Below are positions 16,080 to 22,027 of a stretch of 22,241 bases of DNA, piece after piece; the first letter of the stretch is position 1, and every line of letters begins with the position of its first letter. Location of the stretch: positions 1 through 22,241 of IMG/VR virus record IMGVR_UViG_3300007960_004291; one strand, 5' to 3'. Under the pieces are notes generated by a model. The model saw nothing but the letters and a program-made list of their open reading frames with translations, was not told the DNA's origin and searched no databases. The position numbers and the translations under genes were made by a program. The stretch comes from a virus.

Positions 16080-18776
16080 ATGTCTAAGAGGGTAAAAAAT
16101 GTTAAAATGCACGGACCTATCGGTGCGTACGAATACCTTAGCGATAATTCCCCTTTAGAGGAGCTCTCTGAGAATGATATTCTGCTGCAAAAGCAAGTAG
16201 ATTTATTATATAAAAAACTACAAGAGAACGCTTCGGTAGACTTTAAAAGGGAGGAGTTTACACCCCTCAAGCCATACACAACATTTAGTAGCGAGAATAC
16301 TTTATTCGTAAAGCCCGGTTCTTTTTTATGTAGAATACCTACAAAGTCGGGACCTTTCGTAGGTAAAACCTTAGGTTCTGGAATTAACTCGGCTGAGGGA
16401 GGAACTGAGGCTTCAAGGCATGACGCTGACCTTTTAGAAGAGAATGAGTTTCATAATATGGGAGAATCTCAAAGAACCGCTACTGTCTTTTTTAAAGGTG
16501 GAAGCGTTTCTTTTGATAGATGGAGCGATGCCGATTTTAACTACGCTATATCCGACACGTTGGAGTATACCCCAGACCCGCCTGACTACAGGCTAGATTT
16601 GGTGTGTGTTCAAGGGTTTCCTGCGGATGACCAGTTCGGCAAGCACGATACCGTGTTGGGCGCTCAAGATACCCCCTGGTTAACCGTAGTTAAAGGAGCA
16701 GGGTTCAGAAACTCGCCAACGTTCGATGAGAACGATGAACCAGTACCTCTAAACCAATGGTTTAACGGTAAATTTAAAGACCAGGACCCGAGGATTACTT
16801 ATTCATCAGAGGACACTGGCGTATCTAAGTTCGTAGCCGAGCCTCTTATCGATTCCCCAGGATTAACATCCGCTAAAACTTATGGAATGGGGCAGACATC
16901 TGTGGCGAGTATTTCCCCTGAAAGGGAGTACGGCACAGTCCCCGCTCCTGATGATATTTTAAATTCGTCTTTCAAAATAGTCCCCGGTTTAACTGAGGGA
17001 TTCGAAGCCTTTGTGTCCAGCACCTCAGAACTCGCAGACAAAAACACAGATGGCTCCAATCAAGTAGGCGTGTTTACGATTCCTATTGCGTATGTAAAAA
17101 TACCAAGAGGTTTTGATGGGGGACGAATTCAAAGTTCTTGGGTTAAGGATATCAGACCTTTGTTTAGGTCTGCTGAGCTTACGGTTTCAGAGAGGCAAGC
17201 GATAGCTAACAGTTACCAAGCTCAAGCGTCTAATAGAATCCTAACTGTTTTAGACTCCGACTACCAAGAACTAGTTAATTATATTTTACAAGAAGACCAG
17301 TGGAATGTGTTTGACCTTAGGGGAGGTCAGCGGGATATCAGTCTTGGTAACCATGAAGGTAGGCTTAAGGCTATGGAAGCCGCTATTGCCAGACCAAAAC
17401 TTCAAGCTGCTCCTAGAACTAGCTTTAAGGATGCATACCCTTCCAACCAACTGAGACCTTCATACCCTGCCAACAAATATCAATTACCTGTATGGACTTT
17501 GATGTGGGGTGCAGGACCAAAGACTTGGCAAACCCAGCATGACGGTACTGGGATGAATTACCATAATGGGCTTTACTACTCGCCGGGTCAATACATTCCC
17601 TGTGTGAGGAACTATCTGGACCGGTTTTACCATGATAGACAAAACCCGACTGTTCTTGCCGACAATTTGAACAGCAATAAACCTGCTAGAGTTTACGGAG
17701 CCGAGCCAACTTTAACTCGTAGGGTTGTTGTGCGGAAACCTTTCCTGTCCTACGCTACTGACAAATGGTATGGTTTCGATTACGAAGGAGGAGACCCGAC
17801 TGAATATCCTGCCAGAAGTTACCGCTTCGATAACCAGAGACCAATCTCCGCGAAATGCTATTGGCCGGATTCCCCGGCTAAATGGGACGACACGATGACT
17901 CCTCCCGACAATAGGTATAAATTCCAACATATAGAGTTGGATTTTATATTCCCAGATTTCGACCCAGACCGAGATGAGGTAACGGAATGTAGCGAAGTTT
18001 GGACTGAGTCTTGTAGTAGAGGTAGAGGTTGGTCTGGCTTTGGGCATGGGGGTTCAACTACCTGTAGCGGTAGATGGGTCACCAAATGTAATACCTATGG
18101 GGGTGATAAAACTCCTCAAGCGGAACTTCCTCATTGGAATATTCCTTTAGGGTGGGTTCCTTATTTTGTGGATGTGGACGCCTTAGGCTTCGTTCCAGGC
18201 AGCATTGATTCTTTAATAATCGAAGTAAGCAACGCAGGGTGCGGTGCTGAAGACTGGGGTACCTTTGTTTATTACAGGTTTAACCAAAGAGGTCCTAGAT
18301 GGAATGGTATTAACGACCCCGATGAAGGTTTAAATGGCACTATCGAGTTGCCAGACGTAAACCCTCAATATTTATCTTTGGACGAACGTAAGGGGGTTCC
18401 TGAGTTTGGGACGGTAGGTAATTTTAAGTACGGTTCAGTGGGGGAAACCCAAACGTGGACTTCTAGAGCTTGGGACGGCCGGAGGATTAGAGATTGGAGT
18501 TATAGAGCCAACCATGTATCCACAGGGTATAGCGGGTTTTGTATAATGGTAAATATGCCTATCGACAGAACATGGAATAGGCGCACAAGCTCCAGCTTCT
18601 TCGGACTCTTTTCTAGCATCCATTACACGTTTACTAGAGACCAAGGGTACCGGGAGAAACGCTGTAAAATTAAAATTTCCGGTCCGGCGCATAGATACTA
18701 TAACGGGGCGTTCCTCCCAACTGAAGGAAATTCAGATGCAGGAGACTCCGTCCAAGGACAATCATGGATAGATTAA
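16080..18776 (+). CDS. Longer paralogue of the 634-residue fibre protein, with a four-cysteine Gly-rich insertion in its tip
   Basis: An 898-residue structural protein. Anchor: YEYLSDNSPLEEL (D22, N23, P25, L26) with a following helix. Blocks shared with the preceding protein are DYRLDLVCVQ, GTVPAPDDILN, IPIAYVKIPRG, DIRPLFRSAELT (357) followed by SERQAIA, and HEGRLKAMEA (425-434). The tip domain holds LDFIFPD and V-D-A-L-G-F-V-P-G-S-I-D-S-L, equivalent to ISFFIAD and ISELGYTGAGVDSI of the shorter protein. Between these two strands it carries an extra loop with C637, C645, C662 and C670 in two CSxxWxxxC units joined by a Gly/Ser-rich linker. After the shared tip it continues about 180 residues further (NHVSTGYSGFCIMVN and beyond) with no counterpart in the paralogue. 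Its end overlaps the next gene by 13 bases. A fibre or receptor-contact role is inference. Confidence 0.68.
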   Translation: MSKRVKNVKMHGPIGAYEYLSDNSPLEELSENDILLQKQVDLLYKKLQENASVDFKREEFTPLKPYTTFSSENTLFVKPGSFLCRIPTKSGPFVGKTLGSGINSAEGGTEASRHDADLLEENEFHNMGESQRTATVFFKGGSVSFDRWSDADFNYAISDTLEYTPDPPDYRLDLVCVQGFPADDQFGKHDTVLGAQDTPWLTVVKGAGFRNSPTFDENDEPVPLNQWFNGKFKDQDPRITYSSEDTGVSKFVAEPLIDSPGLTSAKTYGMGQTSVASISPEREYGTVPAPDDILNSSFKIVPGLTEGFEAFVSSTSELADKNTDGSNQVGVFTIPIAYVKIPRGFDGGRIQSSWVKDIRPLFRSAELTVSERQAIANSYQAQASNRILTVLDSDYQELVNYILQEDQWNVFDLRGGQRDISLGNHEGRLKAMEAAIARPKLQAAPRTSFKDAYPSNQLRPSYPANKYQLPVWTLMWGAGPKTWQTQHDGTGMNYHNGLYYSPGQYIPCVRNYLDRFYHDRQNPTVLADNLNSNKPARVYGAEPTLTRRVVVRKPFLSYATDKWYGFDYEGGDPTEYPARSYRFDNQRPISAKCYWPDSPAKWDDTMTPPDNRYKFQHIELDFIFPDFDPDRDEVTECSEVWTESCSRGRGWSGFGHGGSTTCSGRWVTKCNTYGGDKTPQAELPHWNIPLGWVPYFVDVDALGFVPGSIDSLIIEVSNAGCGAEDWGTFVYYRFNQRGPRWNGINDPDEGLNGTIELPDVNPQYLSLDERKGVPEFGTVGNFKYGSVGETQTWTSRAWDGRRIRDWSYRANHVSTGYSGFCIMVNMPIDRTWNRRTSSSFFGLFSSIHYTFTRDQGYREKRCKIKISGPAHRYYNGAFLPTEGNSDAGDSVQGQSWID
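17988..18089 (+). repeat. Paired CSxxWxxxC motif in the tip of the 898-residue protein
   Basis: Two nine-residue units, CSEVWTESC (637-645) and CSGRWVTKC (662-670), flank a 16-residue linker rich in Gly and Ser (GRGWSGFGHGG). Cysteine, serine and tryptophan are kept at the same places in both, which suggests internal duplication. The four cysteines could bind a metal ion or form two disulphides after release from the cell. Neither can be decided from sequence alone. Confidence 0.7.
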
Positions 18777-19210
18777 CATTTCTCATTGCGGGGCTATTAC
18801 TTAGTAGTTGCTCCATGCTAGCACCTATTGGTGGTGGAGCAGCCGGTGCCGCACTTGGCGCTGCTGTTGGAGGACCCGGAGGAGCTGCAATTGGAGGTGC
18901 TACCGGTGTAGCCACAGCTCAAATGGCTTTTCCAAACGAGCAGGTTGATACTAGCGTAGCTCTAGAAGCTGCCAAACAAGGTCTTCCTGCCCCTGGAACC
19001 ACCGCTTCCACTTTTCGTGAAGCAAAAGGCTTTATTCATGAAATAGGGTACTGGTACTTATTGATTTTTGTACTGTTCCCTTTAATAACTAAACGTGGTA
19101 GAACCTGGGTGAAGAAGTTTACCTCTATACACAATACTGTATCTCAAAAAGATATCGATGACGCAATTAAAGACGTAAAAAAACAAGTTGGTATTAAGAC
19201 CGACGACTAA
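18764..19210 (+). CDS. Small glycine-zipper lipoprotein or membrane protein
   Basis: A 148-residue protein of unknown function. Residues 4-16 form a signal-like segment ending in a lipobox (LLSSC, Cys16). Residues 22-50 are almost only Gly, Ala, Val, Ile and Pro (IGGGAAGAALGAAVGG, then GGAAIGGATG), a glycine zipper like those of membrane-inserting or outer-membrane-lipoprotein segments. A second hydrophobic stretch, YWYLLIFVLFPLIT (96-109), is followed by K-R-G-R and a charged, probably helical tail ending KTDD. The ATG lies 13 bases inside the end of the fibre gene in another frame, with AAGGA at 18754-18758 at good spacing. It sits at the border between fibre and head genes. Possibilities include a virion or ejection-related membrane protein, an envelope-modifying (superinfection) lipoprotein, or a holin-like lysis protein; none is favoured strongly. 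Confidence 0.6.
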   Translation: MDRLTFLIAGLLLSSCSMLAPIGGGAAGAALGAAVGGPGGAAIGGATGVATAQMAFPNEQVDTSVALEAAKQGLPAPGTTASTFREAKGFIHEIGYWYLLIFVLFPLITKRGRTWVKKFTSIHNTVSQKDIDDAIKDVKKQVGIKTDD

Positions 19211-19213
19211 ATA
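19206..19213 (+). promoter_or_regulatory. Possible T4-type late promoter box (ACTAAATA) before the head-gene cluster
   Basis: ACTAAATA keeps the TAAATA core of the T4 late octamer TATAAATA (6 of 8 positions). It overlaps the stop codon of the lipoprotein gene and opens one of the only two sizeable gaps in the window. A start about six bases downstream, near 19219, would leave a 5' leader of roughly 29 bases before the ATG at 19248, beginning with the hairpin annotated next. The match is imperfect, so this is a suggestion only. Confidence 0.3.
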
Positions 19214-19218
19214 AATTA

Positions 19219-19236
19219 GTGGGGTAAAAGTCCCAC
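19219..19236 (+). promoter_or_regulatory. Hairpin in the leader of the acidic head protein gene
   Basis: GTGGG (19219-19223) pairs with CCCAC (19232-19236), extended by two G-U pairs around an AAAA loop. No T-run follows, so it is not a typical terminator. It lies in the 37-base gap before the ATG at 19248, where no Shine-Dalgarno is seen between stem and start. It may be a 5'-end stabilising hairpin, a processing site, or chance. Confidence 0.4.
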
Positions 19237-19247
19237 ACAATAATATT

Positions 19248-19778
19248 ATGAAGTATTTAGAAAACGACGACCAGCTTGGTGTAATGGCTGCTGACAGTAA
19301 AGTTACCTCCATGATTCTAGAGAATCTTGGATACTATTCTCCTGAAAAGGAAGAAGCCCCTAATCTGGTCGCTATTGGCGATTCTATTTTTGGCTTATCT
19401 CCTGAACTTTGCGCTCTTGACGAGAACACTTTGGGTATCAAGCTTACTGAGCTTAGTGATTCACTTTTTGAAAGTTTAGGCGAGGAGCATGAGCTGACTG
19501 AATCAGTTGAGTACGACGGTGAAGACTACGTGTTCGAGAATGTTGTCCAGGATGACGAAGGCAACTACTACCTCAGCCTAGCGCCAGCAGCTGTGGACGA
19601 AGAGGAGTCTGAGGATTTTGTAATGGAATTCAACGGCAAGTCCTATGACGTGGTTGACGAAGAAGAGGGCGACACTTTCGCTTATCTTGTCGAAGGTGAG
19701 GATGGAGAGTACTCTGTCGTAGACACCGAAGAAGAAGCAGAGTTTATCGTACACTTAAAAGCTCAAGAGCAGGAGTAA
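19248..19778 (+). CDS. Very acidic protein in the position of a prohead core protein (gp67-like by position)
   Basis: A 176-residue protein strongly enriched in Glu and Asp, especially after residue 75. Two related units are visible: VEYDGEDYVFENVV..EGNYYLSL (87-111) and MEFNGKSYDVVDEEEG...YLVEGEDGEY (126-155), each a hydrophobic-E-aromatic-D/N-G strand followed by acidic turns. No family is recognised by sequence. In T4 the acidic core protein gp67 (80 residues) lies before gp68, the protease gp21 and scaffold gp22; here an acidic gene and a basic gene precede the protease in the same order. The analogy is positional and compositional, not homology. Such proteins are usually packed in the prohead core and cleaved. 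The start at 19248 lacks a Shine-Dalgarno; the next gene starts five bases after this stop. Confidence 0.55.
   Translation: MKYLENDDQLGVMAADSKVTSMILENLGYYSPEKEEAPNLVAIGDSIFGLSPELCALDENTLGIKLTELSDSLFESLGEEHELTESVEYDGEDYVFENVVQDDEGNYYLSLAPAAVDEEESEDFVMEFNGKSYDVVDEEEGDTFAYLVEGEDGEYSVVDTEEEAEFIVHLKAQEQE
19506..19712 (+). repeat. Two-copy acidic beta unit within the 176-residue protein
   Basis: Residues 87-111 and 126-155 share the pattern hydrophobic-E-(Y/F)-(D/N)-G-x-x-Y, followed by an acid-rich turn and a tyrosine-containing strand (YYLSL, AYLVE). The copies are divergent and detectable only in protein. They suggest a small duplicated beta-hairpin domain. Confidence 0.5.
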
Positions 19779-19783
19779 TTCTA

Positions 19784-20764
19784 ATGGGTGACAAGTCAAT
19801 CATGCAAATGGCAGACGACATCCTAGGAGGAGCCTTAACGAATACTCCTAAGATGAATGAAGCCAAACAGCAGCGCGCTGAAGAGGAACTTCCTGAAGTT
19901 TCTCCTGAACAGCATGATGTTCTGATGAGTCACATTCTGGGTGAAGGTAAAGCTGCCGATGCTGCTAAGAAAGTAGCTAGAGGAGTAAAGAAAGGAGTAA
20001 AGAAAGTAGGCAAGGTGGTTAAGAGACTTGTTACGCCTTTGACAGATGAGGACGCTGACAAAGCGGGAGTACCTAGAAGAGGTGAGCGCTACCTTGGACC
20101 TCGTAACCCTAAACTACAGAAAGACCATATGGAACACCTATCTAAAGACCAAATCGAAATCCTACAACAAGCTAAAGACATTTTAGGTGAGATGACCGGT
20201 GTAGGCAGTATCGGCGTTAACATGGCTGGAGGCGAGAAGCAAAGCTCTCACCACCCCGCTATGCAAGTTAAGCTGCCTGGAGATAAGGACCAAGCGAAGC
20301 AAATTAAAGCCGCGTCCACTCCTCCTGTATACAAAGCCGAAGCCGCGAAAGGTCCTTCTCAGCCTGCTAACACGAAAAAGCGCGTCATCGTTAAAAGAAA
20401 GTCGGCTCAATCTAAAGACGACGAAACTCAAACGAGAGTACACAACGATATGAGAGCCATGTACCATGAATCTTTCGATTCCTTTGTTGACGGTATACTT
20501 CTAAAGGAAAACGAAAGGAAAGGGTACGCAGGCGACGTTAGCGTTGCTGATTTCGGTAGAAAAGGTCCTGCCAGCGACACGTTCGGTGGTGGAGGTGTTA
20601 AGACCCAAGGCACCGGTCCTAAAATTCAGCTTACTAGCAATCAACTAATGACTGCTAATAAAAAAGCAAAAGCAAAAGGACAAGACAAAGGTGAGAACGC
20701 ATTTGGTAATGCTTCCTCACATTCTCGTAAACACCCCCAAAACCCGTACGCTGGAAGCAAGTGA
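19784..20764 (+). CDS. Head core / scaffold-associated protein with a Lys-rich helix and candidate protease sites (gp68-like by position)
   Basis: A 326-residue protein. Residues 60-81 form a Lys/Arg-rich helix (KKVARGVKKGVKKVGKVVKR) that could bind DNA or the acidic neighbour. The C-terminal half is hydrophilic, rich in Lys, Gly, Ser and Gln, and probably disordered. Four related short motifs recur: DILGG (12-16), HILGE (50-54), DILGE (132-136) and GILLKE (237-242). The ILGE and LKE sites fit the (L/I)-x-E cleavage rule of T4-type prohead proteases, so the protein may be cut into peptides during maturation. The start has an AGGAG at 19771-19775 with good spacing. The stop TGA overlaps the GTG start of the protease gene (GTGA). 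By order it corresponds to T4 gp68 (141 residues), but no sequence homology is claimed. Confidence 0.6.
   Translation: MGDKSIMQMADDILGGALTNTPKMNEAKQQRAEEELPEVSPEQHDVLMSHILGEGKAADAAKKVARGVKKGVKKVGKVVKRLVTPLTDEDADKAGVPRRGERYLGPRNPKLQKDHMEHLSKDQIEILQQAKDILGEMTGVGSIGVNMAGGEKQSSHHPAMQVKLPGDKDQAKQIKAASTPPVYKAEAAKGPSQPANTKKRVIVKRKSAQSKDDETQTRVHNDMRAMYHESFDSFVDGILLKENERKGYAGDVSVADFGRKGPASDTFGGGGVKTQGTGPKIQLTSNQLMTANKKAKAKGQDKGENAFGNASSHSRKHPQNPYAGSK
19982..20005 (+). repeat. Perfect 12-bp tandem duplication (GGAGTAAAGAAA twice)
   Basis: Two identical adjacent 12-base units within the basic-helix part of the 326-residue gene encode GVKK twice (residues 67-74). The identity at every base, including third positions, points to a recent slippage duplication that lengthened a Lys-rich helix in frame. 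Confidence 0.9.
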
Positions 20765-21369
20765 GTAACCTACTAAGAGAATTCAACTCCTTCGGAGAAG
20801 TCCAAATCCTCAATGAAGGCAGAGGCGATAAGCCTATGAAGATTCGTGGGCTGTTTTCTGAGGCTGAGAAAGTAAACGGAAATAAAAGAGTTTACAGTAA
20901 AAAGCTTCTAGAAAGAGAGTGTAACAAGTTAGCTACCATGATTGCTGAGCGCAGATTGGTAGGCGAGCTGGACCACCCGTCTAGTGAAGTTGTTTCTTTA
21001 TCTAACGCTTCCCATCTTATTACTGGGCTAACCTTTGAAGGTAACCAAATTATTGGCGAAGCGGAAGTGCTAAACACTCCCTCCGGTAAAGTTCTACAAG
21101 AACTTCTTAAATCAGGGGTTCAAGTAGGCATCTCTTCCAGAGCAACTGGAAGCCTAGAGCAGGATATGCATGAAGATTGCTATCGTGTTCAAGACAATTT
21201 AAAAATGATTACTTGGGATATGGTATCAGACCCTTCTTGCCAAGGTGCTTTCCCGGCTCTACAAGAGGGGATGCTAAATGAAAAGCGTGACCCGATTGTT
21301 GAGGAGCTAGACCACCACAAGCAAGAAAGAATTTATATCACCGCCCTTAAGAATAGTTTGAGAAAATAA
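20761..21369 (+). CDS. 21: Prohead core maturation protease (T4 gp21 family)
   Basis: A 202-residue serine protease, close to T4 gp21 (212 residues), that cleaves the scaffold, core proteins and capsid protein inside the prohead and then itself. Family landmarks are visible: MKIRGLFSEAEKVNGNKRVY (26-45), the GELDHPSS block with His72, SNASHLITGL with His85, the V-L-N-T-P-S-G-K segment at 103-110, and the serine motif VGISSR with Ser125/Ser126. The H-P and G-x-S-S-R blocks are the usual candidates for the catalytic His and Ser of this herpesvirus-assemblin-like fold. WDMVSDPS (152-159) follows. The start is GTG, overlapping the upstream TGA, with GGAAG just before it; a later ATG (residue 26) would remove little of the core, but the GTG start has the better ribosome site. 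A C-terminal ALQEG fits an autocleavage site. The scaffold and capsid genes follow in T4 order. Confidence 0.92.
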   Translation: MSNLLREFNSFGEVQILNEGRGDKPMKIRGLFSEAEKVNGNKRVYSKKLLERECNKLATMIAERRLVGELDHPSSEVVSLSNASHLITGLTFEGNQIIGEAEVLNTPSGKVLQELLKSGVQVGISSRATGSLEQDMHEDCYRVQDNLKMITWDMVSDPSCQGAFPALQEGMLNEKRDPIVEELDHHKQERIYITALKNSLRK

Positions 21370-21379
21370 CAAACCAATC

Positions 21380-21395
21380 CTAGGCTATTGCCTAG
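21380..21395 (+). promoter_or_regulatory. Perfect 6-bp hairpin before the scaffold gene
   Basis: CTAGGC (21380-21385) and GCCTAG (21390-21395) form a perfect stem with a TATT loop in the 44-base gap between protease and scaffold genes. An AT-rich tract without a T-run follows, so termination is unlikely. No Shine-Dalgarno is evident between the stem and the ATG at 21414. A role in mRNA processing or in setting the protease:scaffold ratio is possible. Confidence 0.4.
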
Positions 21396-21413
21396 ATATA
21401 TTAGATTACAGCC

Positions 21414-22025
21414 ATGAGCAACACCCTAGACAAAATTATCAAAGAGCTACCTGGAGATTTATCCAAAGCAGGTATCACTGAGATTCATAATCTTCTGAAT
21501 GAAGAGGTTGAGTCTCGTGTACAGGCAGAGGTCGCTTTGCTTGAGTCTAAGGTTAGTGGTTTTCTTAGAACGAAGATGGAGCAGATGAAAGATGCTGCTC
21601 TTCAAGAGCTTAAAGCTTCGGACGAGACCTATCGCGCCGTTAGGATTTATGAGGCGGTCAAACAGTTGGTAGCAGGCGATATTACTTCTGCCGATACTGA
21701 CAGTATCGCCCACGCTCATGCTGAGAAAATTGCTAGCCTAGAACAGCTAGTCGGCAGCCTTCAAGAGAACCTTGAGGGTGCTATGAAAGAGAATCATCTC
21801 TTAGAAACGAAACTAGAAAAAGAGATTTCTAAGAATGAAGGTTTAATTGCAGAAAACCAAAACTTACAAGAGCAAGCTGACTTGCCTTTCCATTCTTCAG
21901 AGTCCGCCGTAATTATTACTAATGAGACGGACACTAAGAATGATTTCGCTGAGGCATTCTCGGATAATCATTTCCTCACCGAGGATGTCGTGCGCTTAGC
22001 GCGTACTTTCACGGAGGATAAATAA
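21414..22025 (+). CDS. 22: Prohead core scaffolding protein (T4 gp22-like)
   Basis: A 203-residue, largely helical protein between the protease and the major capsid gene, the place of T4 gene 22 (269 residues). It has a helical N-terminal half (EEVESRVQAEVALLESKVSGFL, about 30-51) and a strong coiled coil at about 102-155 with regular hydrophobic spacing (EKIASLEQLVGSLQENL and following). The C-terminal tail ends NHFLTEDVVRLARTFTEDK; FLTE (187-190) and TFTE (198-201) fit the (L/F)-x-E protease cleavage rule and suggest digestion of the scaffold on maturation. Such proteins form the core on which the capsid shell assembles and are then destroyed. The start follows a small hairpin and has no visible Shine-Dalgarno. 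Identification rests on position, coiled coil and length. Confidence 0.8.
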   Translation: MSNTLDKIIKELPGDLSKAGITEIHNLLNEEVESRVQAEVALLESKVSGFLRTKMEQMKDAALQELKASDETYRAVRIYEAVKQLVAGDITSADTDSIAHAHAEKIASLEQLVGSLQENLEGAMKENHLLETKLEKEISKNEGLIAENQNLQEQADLPFHSSESAVIITNETDTKNDFAEAFSDNHFLTEDVVRLARTFTEDK

Positions 22026-22027
22026 TT

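Noticed and set aside
17988-18089. DnaJ-type zinc finger
   Set aside because: DnaJ fingers use CxxCxGxG; here the spacing is C-x7-C twice, with Ser and Trp conserved.
16080-18776. Variable-region target of a diversity-generating retroelement in the Trp/Arg-rich C-terminus of the 898-residue protein
   Set aside because: No reverse transcriptase, template repeat or accessory gene is present in the window, and no near-identical repeat of the C-terminal DNA was seen.
18764-19210. Spanin or complete lysis cassette
   Set aside because: A lipobox is present, but there is no embedded or adjacent partner gene and no endolysin nearby, and the glycine zipper is not typical of o-spanins.
19219-19236. 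Rho-independent terminator
   Set aside because: The stem is short with two G-U pairs and no T-run follows; the same reasoning rejects the hairpin at 21380-21395.
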